Positions 40,212 to 43,689 of a DNA stretch of 64,000 nucleotides are shown here, piece after piece. Each line of letters opens with the position of its first letter. Within the stretch, counting starts at the first letter, position 1. The notes under the pieces were generated by a model. It was not told the origin of the DNA. It worked only from the letters and a program-made list of their open reading frames with translations, and did no database searches. The position numbers and the translations under genes are program-made. Origin of the DNA: Aurelia coerulea (Eukaryota > Cnidaria > Scyphozoa > Semaeostomeae > Ulmaridae); NCBI GenBank assembly GCA_039566865.1, contig CM076943.1, positions 21,937,163 to 22,001,162 of the forward strand. The letters run 5' to 3'.

Positions 40212-41038
40212 TTTTGATTATACAGGTTAAATCTAAGGCAGCTGTACAGCTGATGTGGACCTGTTTTACTAAAACTAAAATATAACTTAAAATTACAAGT
40301 AAGAACTATATCTATGATTAAAATGTTTACAGGAAAAAATTGAGTAAATAGTTGAAATTAAATCTTAATAAAATGTAACCAGAAAAACTTAAAGTCCAAT
40401 GGAATGCTGCAGTCTATAGATTGGAAAATGTCAAGTCAAGTTTAATGTTCTGTACACAAAAGAATGATCTTTTGATTTGATTGCTAATGTCCCTGATTTG
40501 AAATTAATGTAGAATTTTCGAATGTGCACAATAGTGATAGAAGCTCTAACGCCACTTGATCGAACGTCACGTATAAATATGTACAGAAATAACGCTCGAT
40601 CTAGGCTCTTTTGTAGAATAGCTAAAAGGTCTATTTGAGGCTTGCCTGTTCTATGCAGCTGTGTAAGAAGCGAGACGATTAAACTTAAAGCTCCTCCACA
40701 GCAGCCACATAACGGGACACGATTTTTTCGGGACACCCTGTGGTTTTTTAAACAGAGTAGATGTACTGATTGATGAGCAAATATAGCAGATGTATTGATT
40801 TATGAATTCTCTTTTCATTTTCCAGGGCACGTTCCAACCTGCTGTTGAAGGCCAATCAGAATGTTCTTTTCCAATGAGTCAACTGCTATTCGACTCAAGG
40901 GAGTCTATCGATGATGCTGTTAGAGATGAAAGAATCCAAAACTTTGTCTACCATTACAACAACAACTTTGATCAAAGGCAGCCACGCTTTTGTGCAAGTG
41001 AGCCATATTTGGTAAATACTGGGGTCGAGGAAGCTTAA
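4692..41038 (+). CDS. Interleukin-17-receptor-like transmembrane receptor with SEFIR domain (5' end missing)
   Basis: Spliced gene with coding exons 4692-4717, 4970-5011, 6296-6457, 8710-8795, 10186-10309, 12409-12459, 14443-14597, 15965-16021, 18178-18229, 19824-19981, 23966-24022, 29363-29429, 31263-31460, 33267-33503, 35813-36159 and 40826-41038. Every junction is AG/GT and phase-compatible, giving about 677 residues. The ectodomain (about residues 1-363) has many N-glycosylation sequons and cysteines. A membrane helix at about 364-386 is followed by KRRK, which gives type I topology. A SEFIR-type block starting KVLIVYP lies at about 424-570, followed by a tail to a TAA stop. IL-17 receptors bind cystine-knot cytokines and recruit Act1/CIKS-like adaptors through SEFIR-SEFIR contact. 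The assignment rests on SEFIR pattern plus architecture; which family member it matches cannot be decided here. No signal peptide was found, so the start is missing. Confidence 0.82.
4970..5011 (+). CDS. Candidate ectodomain exon of the IL-17R-like gene
   Basis: A 42-nt segment after a pyrimidine-rich ttttgttttag acceptor and before gtgagt. It reads HCKKLIRDYGRKH in the one frame that is open, and its phases match both neighbours. Confidence 0.55.
5193..5483. mobile_element. CCTGTACG-family MITE, longer copy
   Basis: Ends CCTGTACGAAAATGCAAG and CTTGTATTTTTGTACAGG are inverted repeats. The body is packed with variants of GCCTTGTAA and CAAGGTCATAA in both orientations. Confidence 0.8.
5891..6076. 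mobile_element. CCTGTACG-family MITE, internally deleted copy
   Basis: Same ends and same right half as the 5193 copy, but lacking about 100 bp of left interior. Flanked by TA on both sides. Confidence 0.82.
6296..6457 (+). CDS. IL-17R-like ectodomain exon
   Basis: 162 nt after tttttcag and before gtaagcc. It encodes GNCVALGNFSPFCDRATCPG and onward to VKWNVPDF, with three cysteines, an NTT sequon and a beta-strand-like end. Only one frame is open across it, and its phase (2 in, 1 out) matches the next exon. Confidence 0.8.
6458..8215. other. Receptor intron; part of an unclassified repeat at about 7640-7800
   Basis: Mostly unassigned. The stretch with tgcgaagccgtgaagtagct, then a purine-rich run, matches in inverse orientation the sequence around 28440-29050, where a hAT element splits it. 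This supplies the empty-site version. Confidence 0.5.
8216..8440. mobile_element. 225-bp foldback element
   Basis: Arms of about 105 bp (left begins GTAGCCAGAAAC, right ends GTTTCTGCCTAC) are inverted at roughly 85-90 percent, meeting at cttcttcagggctgt. Confidence 0.85.
8710..8795 (+). CDS. IL-17R-like ectodomain exon
   Basis: 86 nt between ttttcag and gtaatg. It reads TESLCGFQVLIASLKSSMGS and then VCKQINSK, joining the previous exon through a split glycine codon. Alternating hydrophobic residues fit a fibronectin-III-like strand. Confidence 0.8.
9097..9185. repeat. (GTGCC)n pentanucleotide array
   Basis: About 17 uninterrupted GTGCC units, preceded by degenerate gttccgtgcc units from about 9056. 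It creates artificial open frames on both strands. Confidence 0.97.
9798..10057 (-). mobile_element. Pol III SINE with 5S-rRNA-like body, copy 1
   Basis: On the minus strand: GTGAGTGGCCGAGTGGC head, then GAAGTTAAGCTCGGTC and CTCCGGATGGGTGACC, which match the 5S rRNA internal-promoter region, then a conserved CTTCGGAAGGGACGTTAAAC block and an (ACT)n tail. This is the uninterrupted copy. Confidence 0.75.
10186..10309 (+). CDS. IL-17R-like ectodomain exon (FnIII-like)
   Basis: 124 nt after ctttcag and before gtagca. It reads TQLSYKKHGLLFGGRYNITV and continues to VEIDIPG. The G-x-Y-N-I-T-V-V strand is typical of cytokine-receptor FnIII folds, and NIT is a sequon. Confidence 0.82.
11465..12294. 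mobile_element. Foldback MITE with ~35-bp ends, hosting a nested hAT element
   Basis: Left AGGGCCTGTTTATATGAGCC and right complement GGCTCATATAAACAGGCCCT. Subterminal segments with agcgagatctcactg also occur on both sides (about 11508 and 12036). The interior is interrupted by element 11525-11965. Confidence 0.82.
11525..11965. mobile_element. hAT-type non-autonomous element, CCCGGG ends, 8-bp TSD
   Basis: Begins CCCGGGGGGG...GTACTCCCATT and ends with the complement AATGGGAGTACCCCCC...GGG. Flanked by CACTGCCT at 11517-11524 and 11966-11973. The interior has degenerate ~60-bp repeats with tggtag and ccctcaaa. Confidence 0.9.
12409..12459 (+). CDS. Short IL-17R-like ectodomain exon
   Basis: 51 nt between cctttcag and gtaaga. 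It reads KCEMYRQSNERAPWDC after a split aspartate codon. Two cysteines in 16 codons and matching phases (2 in, 1 out) support it. Confidence 0.7.
12935..13128. mobile_element. Short MITE with 24-bp TIR
   Basis: AGACTTGCCCCAAGTCTATT and its complement AATAGACTTGGGGCAAATCT bound 194 bp. The inner part of the arm is itself partly repeated (aagtctat). Confidence 0.72.
13962..14284. mobile_element. MITE with TTAA target duplication (piggyBac-like)
   Basis: TTAA/AGGGGCTGGGTCAC on the left and GTGACCCAGCCCCT/TTAA on the right. TTAA is the signature of piggyBac-class insertion. No transposase inside. Confidence 0.75.
14443..14597 (+). CDS. IL-17R-like ectodomain exon
   Basis: 155 nt between ttcactcag and gtaacg. 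It reads LPKHITTSSCINGTVNVRLE and continues to QIGPWINQEEYKQ. This looks like the start of a second FnIII-like module; its CINGT motif recurs as CTNGT in the 19824 exon. Confidence 0.85.
14997..15190 (+). mobile_element. 5S-like SINE copy 2, 5' part (split by a MITE)
   Basis: Same sequence as the 9798-10057 SINE in the opposite orientation: GAAGTTAAGCTCGGTC, GGATGGGTGACC and GGGACGTTAAACTAGG in order. The SINE is cut by the 15191-15715 MITE and resumes at 15716 to about 15770 (tagctagaaatactttcag). Confidence 0.78.
15191..15715 (-). mobile_element. 525-bp Mutator-like MITE (family 1), copy a
   Basis: Ends AGCATAGGTTCC and complement; flanked by AAATTAGCT/GAATTAGCT. Inserted into the SINE at 14997, whose uninterrupted copy at 9798 shows the empty site. 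Contains TGACGTCA. Reverse orientation relative to copies b, d, e, h and i. Confidence 0.92.
15965..16021 (+). CDS. IL-17R-like ectodomain exon
   Basis: 57 nt between actttag and gtaagt, phase 0 at both ends. It reads NATVAVMKDLRVGIPYVVR, with an NAT sequon and strand-like hydrophobic alternation. Confidence 0.8.
16470..17460 (-). pseudogene. Possible decayed coding fragment around MITE copy b
   Basis: On the minus strand the flanks read in a partly open frame: KETITSTSMPAS and acidic EEEVEE-like text near 17200-17340, and ETITSTSMPATQAGDFEICD then LSRKLAGFFPAQL near 16500-16620. The composition looks protein-like, perhaps the end of a transposon-encoded or DNA-binding protein, but I do not recognise the family. 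Confidence 0.3.
16660..17184 (+). mobile_element. Family 1 MITE, copy b, between 68-bp direct repeats
   Basis: Complete 525-bp copy with TGACGTCA. In place of a 9-bp duplication it is flanked by two 68-bp copies of host sequence (16592-16659 and 17184-17251, two mismatches). Confidence 0.92.
17468..18046. repeat. Diverged AAGAAACT-family element
   Basis: Left end has ttttacacgggcaagaaact, right end cgtttcttataaaaacg. Several taagaaac/gaaactc words occur inside. Longer than the type copies. Confidence 0.5.
18178..18229 (+). CDS. IL-17R-like ectodomain exon
   Basis: 52 nt between atttcag and gtttgt. It reads VYYGTRHSVSSKAFFCQ. The final cysteine fits the last strand of an FnIII-like module; the FxC ending recurs in the 29363 exon (VFSC). 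Confidence 0.78.
18369..19482. mobile_element. Foldback Mutator-like element (family 2), copy 1, with nested element
   Basis: Long inverted arms start AACAGGGGCAGATTTTGTAA and end with the complement. Flanked by GTTGTAAAG/GTTGTGAAG (8 of 9 match). Interrupted at about 18739-19343 by a GGGTGTCCC-ended element; copy 4 at 32820 shows the uninterrupted text. Confidence 0.85.
18739..19343. mobile_element. GGGTGTCC-ended foldback element nested in family 2 copy 1
   Basis: Left CCGGGTGTCCCAAAAAAAGT then TTGACTCCAGCG; right complement CTGGAGTCAACC then TTTTTGGACACGC. Internal halves (gctcaaatttgcgtcc / ggcaaatttgagctttc) are also inverted. A second copy at 36716 carries a MITE. Confidence 0.8.
19608..19704. 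repeat. Hairpin-forming inverted repeat
   Basis: GTTCCCAGTGCGCTTGGTCA is inverted at TGACCAAGCGCACAGGGAAC, about 35-bp imperfect arms. It lies just upstream of the 19824 receptor exon. Confidence 0.75.
19824..19981 (+). CDS. IL-17R-like ectodomain exon
   Basis: 158 nt between cttttgtag and gtatca. It reads DLPRVDVSNCTNGTVTASWK and continues to SKVIRSFIVE. The SNCTNGTV motif parallels SSCINGTV of the 14443 exon, so the ectodomain may contain duplicated modules with the same intron layout. Confidence 0.85.
20524..21046 (-). mobile_element. Family 1 MITE, copy c (diverged)
   Basis: Recognisable by caggttccagatgtttaaaa at the left, TTTGATGACGTCACATC in the middle and tgcacccaccttttacaccg at the right. 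The terminal bases are decayed. Confidence 0.75.
21070..21301. mobile_element. CGATCGT-rich foldback MITE
   Basis: Arms of ~60 bp start AGCCTGGTTTCCATATAATC and end with the complement. The body repeats cgatcgta/agcgatcc words. Flanking TTAA/TTAA is possible but offset by one base. Its word use recalls the 3457 element but the ends differ. Confidence 0.85.
21803..22327 (+). mobile_element. Family 1 MITE, copy d, perfect 9-bp TSD
   Basis: 525 bp; flanked exactly by GTCATGACA at 21794-21802 and 22328-22336. TGACGTCA is present near 21992. The best single proof of the 9-bp duplication. Confidence 0.95.
22328..23270. other. Unassigned intron, possible decayed element 22363-23009
   Basis: gtccgacaaaattt at the left and tttgtcagac at the right, with cctgggaacggc near both, suggest weak terminal inverted repeats. 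Nothing else supported. Confidence 0.3.
23272..23699. mobile_element. AAGAAACT-family MITE, type copy with TA duplication
   Basis: TA/CACGTTTTTTTTTTATAAG at the left, complement CTTATAAAAGAAAAAACGTG/TA at the right. The body iterates taagaaact and tagtacta words. Confidence 0.85.
23966..24022 (+). CDS. IL-17R-like ectodomain exon
   Basis: 57 nt between tttttcag and gtaagg, phase 0 at both ends. It reads GKEVANVTNLEGDIDYMLM with one NVT sequon. It has the same length and phase as the 15965 exon, supporting module duplication. Confidence 0.78.
24441..25620. mobile_element. hAT-type CCCGGG element, 1.18 kb, 8-bp TSD, probably with internal insertion
   Basis: CCCGGGGGGG start and CCCCCCCGGG end, flanked by GAAAAGGA at 24433-24440 and 25621-25628. 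Between about 24739 and 25385 lies a stretch bounded by gtaccagactct and agagtctggtac, which may be a second element that landed inside. Confidence 0.85.
25913..26069. mobile_element. Palindromic MITE with TA flanks
   Basis: GACCATTTTGACATTTAGAA and its complement, ~70-bp arms including ggtaaatggctgcca on both sides. Confidence 0.85.
26607..27205. mobile_element. Foldback Mutator-like element (family 2), copy 2, exact 9-bp TSD
   Basis: Arms of ~250 bp start AGCAAGGGCAGATTTTGTAA and end with the complement. Flanked exactly by AGTCGAAGT at 26598-26606 and 27206-27214. The arms share gaagaaggatatatc with copies 3 and 4. Confidence 0.93.
27419..27807. mobile_element. AAGAAACT-family MITE, second clear copy
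   Basis: TA/CACGTTTTTCTTTTATAAGA at the left and TTATATAAAAAAACGTG/TA at the right. Opposite orientation to the 23272 copy. Confidence 0.85.
27965..28339 (+). other. Unassigned 124-codon open frame
   Basis: An open frame without an internal ATG near its start (the first codon is TTG). The text (FSQNVDWERDGDYFTFTQNG, WSFSISKHSQ) is not recognised. The receptor exons join correctly without it, so it is at best an alternative exon or part of a repeat. Confidence 0.2.
28613..29003. mobile_element. hAT-type element with CACGGGGG ends and internal tandem repeats, 8-bp TSD
   Basis: CACGGGGGG start and CCCCCCTCGTG end, flanked exactly by CCTGCGAA at 28605-28612 and 29004-29011. The interior repeats GGTCTAGCCAAGGGTA with ~30-45-bp spacing. 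The inverse of 7640-7800 shows the unsplit target. Confidence 0.9.
29363..29429 (+). CDS. IL-17R-like ectodomain exon
   Basis: 67 nt between ttccctag and gtatta, phase 0 in and 1 out. It reads VDDISRTQVVLGKFKSAVFS then CR. It parallels the 18178 exon, with an aromatic-x-Cys ending. Confidence 0.75.
29781..30374. mobile_element. ~594-bp foldback with GGTGTC ends
   Basis: The left end tataggttgtcgcaaaaaat and the complement of the right end, tatacagggtgtccccaaaa, start arms of ~250 bp that both contain ttgcctgatgactgaaa or its complement. Mariner-like ends; no transposase. Confidence 0.82.
30479..31097. mobile_element. Foldback Mutator-like element (family 2), copy 3, exact 9-bp TSD
   Basis: AACAAGGACAGATAATG arms and complement, flanked exactly by AAGCTGCAC at 30470-30478 and 31098-31106. 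It ends 166 bp upstream of the transmembrane exon. Confidence 0.92.
31263..31460 (+). CDS. IL-17R-like transmembrane exon
   Basis: 198 nt between atttcag and gtaggt. A short juxtamembrane stretch (RQQLLRDVRINN) is followed by about 22 hydrophobic residues (AAMIVIVALISIVIIVSVTI and on), then KRRK and a cytoplasmic linker with KPDDPSSETLT. This order indicates a single-pass type I receptor. A 525-bp MITE begins 20 bp past the donor. Confidence 0.88.
31481..32005 (+). mobile_element. Family 1 MITE, copy e, next to a splice donor
   Basis: 525 bp; flanked by ATCTATGTA/ATCTATCTA. It starts 20 bp after the donor of the transmembrane exon. TGACGTCA is present. Confidence 0.93.
32281..32806 (-). mobile_element. 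Family 1 MITE, copy f
   Basis: 526 bp, opposite orientation to copy e and only 275 bp away, so the pair could form a large hairpin. TTTCACGGC occurs on both sides but is 5 bp off the left end. TGACGTCA is present. Confidence 0.9.
32820..33228. mobile_element. Family 2 foldback, copy 4, left arm truncated
   Basis: Contains gaaagaagaagggtaaatct and its inverse, ttgaattacgggttgagaga, and the right end tgtattacaaaatctatcct. The left terminal part is absent. It abuts the SEFIR exon by about 40 bp. Confidence 0.7.
33267..33503 (+). CDS. IL-17R-like SEFIR domain exon, N-terminal half
   Basis: 237 nt between ttcatag and gtaaga. After a Cys-rich lead-in (SGCPDTTHCK) it has KVLIVYPDGCEYIKSFVMLL, then a helix, CILDLVNQQL, and CVIMVYYRG. 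The VLIVY strand, the FVxxLxxFL helix, the central acidic DL and the later VIMV strand fit the SEFIR pattern (TIR-like fold). Confidence 0.88.
33634..34100. mobile_element. CAGTAAAAACCCGC-family MITE, copy 1
   Basis: CAGTAAAAACCCGCGTATAA and complement, flanked by TA. Subterminal words based on ggttcttat are repeated. Tc1/mariner-like by ends and TA. Confidence 0.88.
34405..34781. mobile_element. CAGTAAAAACCCGC-family MITE, copy 2
   Basis: CAGTAGAAACCCGCATAAAA and complement, flanked by TA. Same family as 33634 but with gtgttctta subterminal words, so a distinct subfamily. Confidence 0.87.
35813..36159 (+). CDS. IL-17R-like SEFIR domain exon, C-terminal half
   Basis: 347 nt between atttctag and gtttgt, phase 2 in and 0 out. 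It continues the SEFIR domain with CFPIHFNEEPNIALFTNSFN, then a Cys/His-containing linker ending CFPRKCRK. A 479-bp MITE begins 18 bp past the end of this exon. Confidence 0.87.
36178..36656 (+). mobile_element. Related 479-bp MITE (family 1 subfamily), copy g, exact 9-bp TSD beside a splice donor
   Basis: Starts AGCATAGGGCTCAAATC, ends with the complement. Flanked exactly by GTTTTTCTT at 36169-36177 and 36657-36665. Starts 18 bp past the end of the second SEFIR exon. Lacks the TGACGTCA box. Confidence 0.88.
36716..37825. mobile_element. GGGTGTCC-ended element, copy 2, split by family 1 MITE
   Basis: Same text as 18739-19343 (caatggctaatcactctcaa on the left, taaagctaaattcacat on the right), interrupted at 36814-37339. 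Confidence 0.82.
36814..37339 (+). mobile_element. Family 1 MITE, copy h, exact 9-bp TSD inside another element
   Basis: 526 bp; flanked exactly by TTCCTCGAT at 36805-36813 and 37340-37348. The homologous element at 18739 has the same target once, so the empty site is known. TGACGTCA is present. Confidence 0.95.
37895..38023. mobile_element. 129-bp near-perfect palindromic MITE (TAGACTGATTACG)
   Basis: ~60-bp arms, TAGACTGATTACGATTGAAT and complement, meeting at ctaaggataa. The same arm occurs singly at 45639 and 51769. Confidence 0.88.
38837..39366 (+). mobile_element. Family 1 MITE, copy i
   Basis: 530 bp; flanked by GCATAGCAT/GCATAGGAT. TGACGTCA is present. Inserted in the 38757 element. 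Confidence 0.9.
39553..39801 (+). pseudogene. C-terminal remnant of a non-LTR reverse transcriptase
   Basis: The reading frame contains VPRMKTEFGRKSLCVTAANV then YNNIP, the conserved tail after the RT thumb in CR1/L2/RTE-like elements (RTEFGRKSF..A..WN.LP). No catalytic core is nearby. It lies inside the 38757-40743 terminal-inverted-repeat element. Confidence 0.6.
40129..40209. repeat. (CATA)n microsatellite
   Basis: About 20 tetranucleotide units without interruption. It produces false open frames on both strands. Confidence 0.97.
40826..41038 (+). CDS. IL-17R-like terminal coding exon
   Basis: 213 nt after ttttccag, in phase with the previous exon, ending at TAA. It encodes a polar tail starting GTFQPAVEGQSECSFPMSQL and ending NTGVEEA. 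No clear AATAAA follows closely; a MITE begins 97 bp after the stop, so the 3' UTR may run into repeat sequence. Confidence 0.85.
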   Translation, partial: GTFQPAVEGQSECSFPMSQLLFDSRESIDDAVRDERIQNFVYHYNNNFDQRQPRFCASEPYLVNTGVEEA

Positions 41039-41134
41039 CCCGCTGGTTCTGACACAGTAGACAGCATGAAAACTTGTGTCTCAAAATATTCCTCCCGTTT
41101 AAGAAATTACCGAACTCAGTCATTAAGCCTGTCT

Positions 41135-42038
41135 AGCATAGTGTTCAAATTTTTAAAAAGGCAGCATAGAATTCTAATACATTTTCTTGATCAAATAGCT
41201 TCAGGTACTTTGCTGTAATTCTACTGCAGTAGTTTTTGATATCTCGATCACTTTTAAAATGGTGGCATTTCTCCCCGGGGAGGGGGGTATTTGACTAGGG
41301 AAGTGACGGGGGTGTGCGGAAACCTCTCCACACCCTGCACCCTGTCGCATAAAAAATAGGCCAAAAGTATACCCTGTCGCATAAATATCTTGCATCTCAA
41401 ATATAGTGTAGAACGCAATTTTTGCTTGTTATACCGTGTCGCATAAGAATTTTGCATCTCAAATATAGTGTAGAACGCAATTTTTGGTTGTGATACCCTG
41501 TCGCATAAATTTTTTACCTATTATAATACCCTGTCGCATAATTTTCGTTTGAAAAGGACACCCTGTTGCATAATTTTTACCGTAAAAGGACACCCTGTTG
41601 AGCGGCACATCCCGTCAGGTCAAGTATGGGAGTACCCCCCCCCCCCCGGGCATTTCTCTTTTATGGAAAAAAGTCGTGGACAATTTTGAAAAATTTTAAA
41701 TGATTGTAATTTCTACATGGATGGAGGAAACATGATACAATCTTCAAGAAACCCATAGTTTATGAAAGTCTACGATATGGTGGCAAGCAGAAATCTATCA
41801 CTCTTCTGGTTTAGGATTTAGAAATTGATGACGTCACAGCCTCAAGTAAAGTAGATGTCGTCATTTGGAAAATATATTCGTCTGGTTTGTAATGATATTC
41901 ATTCAATACCAATACAAAAATGTTTAGGATAGTCCACAAAAAATATATCCACAGTCTGAAATTACTTTCCACCCATTTAATTCAGAGAAAACGGTATTAG
42001 AATTTTACAAATCATTTTAAGGATTTGAGACCTATGCT
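41135..42038 (-). mobile_element. Family 1-related MITE, copy j, in the receptor 3' flank
   Basis: AGCATAGTGTTCAAATTT start and GATTTGAGACCTATGCT end; flanked by AAGCCTGTCT/AAGCCTTTCT. TGATGACGTCACAG lies near 41828. Interrupted by the hAT element 41274-41650. It starts 97 bp after the receptor stop codon. Confidence 0.85.
41274..41650. mobile_element. hAT-type CCCGGG element nested in MITE copy j, 8-bp TSD
   Basis: CCCGGGGAGG start, GAGTACCCCC...CCCGGG end, flanked exactly by CATTTCTC at 41266-41273 and 41651-41658. The interior repeats ACCCTGTCGCATAA at least five times. Confidence 0.93.
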
Positions 42039-42284
42039 AAGCCTTTCTATGAATGCCTTCTCGCTTTGGCTCTTGCCCAGTCCACCCTTTGGCGCCGCCT
42101 CTGCCTGAACTATTTGTCAAATTTTCAAAACTGTTTTCAGGTGACGTTGGAGCTATTTTTACGACAACACAACTGCTACCCCCAGGTGCCGGCAAAGTCT
42201 ATAATTATGCTTTCTATTAAAGGGAATCGACATGTCTATTCCCTTTAACTATGGTACCAGCTCCACCCTGCAAGGAAGACCTGG

Positions 42285-42362
42285 CACGGTAGACTGATTA
42301 CGAGTAGGCTGTAGTCTCCTTTTGGTGAGCGATAACTGGGATTCACTGTCATCAGTCTACTG
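42285..42362. mobile_element. Very short TAGACTGAT-ended MITE
   Basis: TAGACTGATTACGAGTAGG and the end ATCAGTCTA. Ends related to the 37895 palindrome, with a different centre. Confidence 0.45.
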
Positions 42363-42436
42363 GCATGGCACCAAGGGTATACAACTGTCTGTGTTTGATT
42401 TAGCCTTGTCTGGGGATAGAAAAACGCATGAAGAGG

Positions 42437-42570
42437 GCTGTCAGCGTAGATTTATGACATAGAGTCCCTTGTTTCCCTGTGCTCTTTGACTTCAAGTTGG
42501 CGGTTCCTGTTGAGGAAGGTTTACCGCAGGGATACAAGGGACTCATCGTCATAAATCTGCTATCAGCGAA
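42437..42570. repeat. Imperfect palindrome
   Basis: cagcgtagatttatgac and gagtcccttgtttccctg are inverted at cagggatacaagggactc and gtcataaatctgctatcag. It accounts for the short open frame beginning here. Confidence 0.7.
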
Positions 42571-42745
42571 CCTTTTGGCAAACCCAGCAGTTTTTATTGG
42601 GCTGTCTGTCGTCTGGAATTCAGCATTTCTCCCAGAAAATTTTCCTGAGAATTCATTAACGGTTGCAAGTAGTGAAAAGGTAACGTTCTTGTACGGTTAG
42701 ATCTTGCGCTCTCAAACAGAGTTGAAACGAAGTATGTGAACGCGA

Positions 42746-42747
<2 letters not shown>

Positions 42748-42833
<86 letters not shown>
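42748..42833. repeat. (CAT)n microsatellite
   Basis: About 28 uninterrupted trinucleotide units. Confidence 0.97.
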
Positions 42834-42835
<2 letters not shown>

Positions 42836-43047
42836 TATCAATAACAGCATTAATTCATTTATAGTAGGCTTAGTAATGTAGCTATATTACAGGTAATTTA
42901 GTTGCCTGCGTGCTGCCACAACACTTCTTCTCAAACTCCTTCTTTTGCACGAGTGTCGAGGCTGCGAAGGAGGGCTGAGGCTGCACACAGGCTAATAATT
43001 ATACCTGGAACTAGAGAAGTGTGTATTTTAGATTGCAAGTATATATA

Positions 43048-43185
43048 CCTTGCGTTCCTTTGGCAGTCAAAACAATCACGATTGTATTGTTTAAGATTTG
43101 ACATTGTTTCGTTTGAAGCATTTAGATCCAGCTAGCTGACTTTGAATGAAATCATGATTGTTTTTATTGCCAAAGGAACGCAAGG
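43048..43185. mobile_element. Short MITE with CCTTGCGTTCCTTTGG ends
   Basis: CCTTGCGTTCCTTTGGCAGT and complement bound 138 bp with ~35-bp arms. Confidence 0.72.
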
Positions 43186-43556
43186 ATAATTGCCACATAC
43201 GTAGAATATGGTATTTCAATAGCACGGTGTAGTTTATGGGACAAATCAGTACTCTACATCATGTCTACATAAAGTGTATATTTCAGTTATGAAGAAAAGC
43301 TGACATCTAATCTGCGAATGTAGTTTGAGGTATTTCCAAGTGCCAAAAGTACCTTGACATTTTTTACCAAAGACATTTTTTATGGTAATGAAATTTCATT
43401 TTGTTTATCGAAAATGATCTTCTCATCTGCATGACGTTGACCAAACGTATTGGTAAAACGGAAGATGGAACAAGAACTCTTAAAAAAACTTGATTTGCGA
43501 AATTTACGACAAAAAGCGGAATCTACAAGTTTCTTTTAAAAAATGTGGTGTAGTTT

Positions 43557-43684
43557 TGGACTTGCTACAAGTCTCTGTCTATTCTGCCTCCCCTCCTTTT
43601 CTTTTTTTCTTTCTTTATTTTTGCAGGTTTCGCATTTTCCGGACAATTCGGACTAAAATAGATAGAGACACTTGCAGCAAGTCC
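43557..43684. mobile_element. Short MITE with GGACTTGCTRCAAGT ends
   Basis: tggacttgctacaagtctct and agacacttgcagcaagtcca are inverted, ~27-bp arms around a pyrimidine-rich centre. Confidence 0.68.
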
Positions 43685-43689
43685 AGTGT

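Larger units (their letters stand above)
38757..40743. mobile_element. 2-kb element with CACAGGGTGTCC TIRs, host to MITE, RT tail and microsatellite
   Basis: Left CACAGGGTGTCC then atgtggctgctgtggaggag; right complement ctcctccacagcagccacat then GGACACCCTGTG. It contains the family 1 copy i, the 39553 RT remnant and the (CATA)n tract. The shorter relative at 59262 shows part of its unsplit sequence. Confidence 0.7.

Noticed and set aside
39973..40285. YVCM / IHTY repeat proteins
   Set aside because: Translation of the (CATA)n microsatellite.
42656..42850. Poly-methionine open frame
   Set aside because: Translation of the (CAT)n tract.
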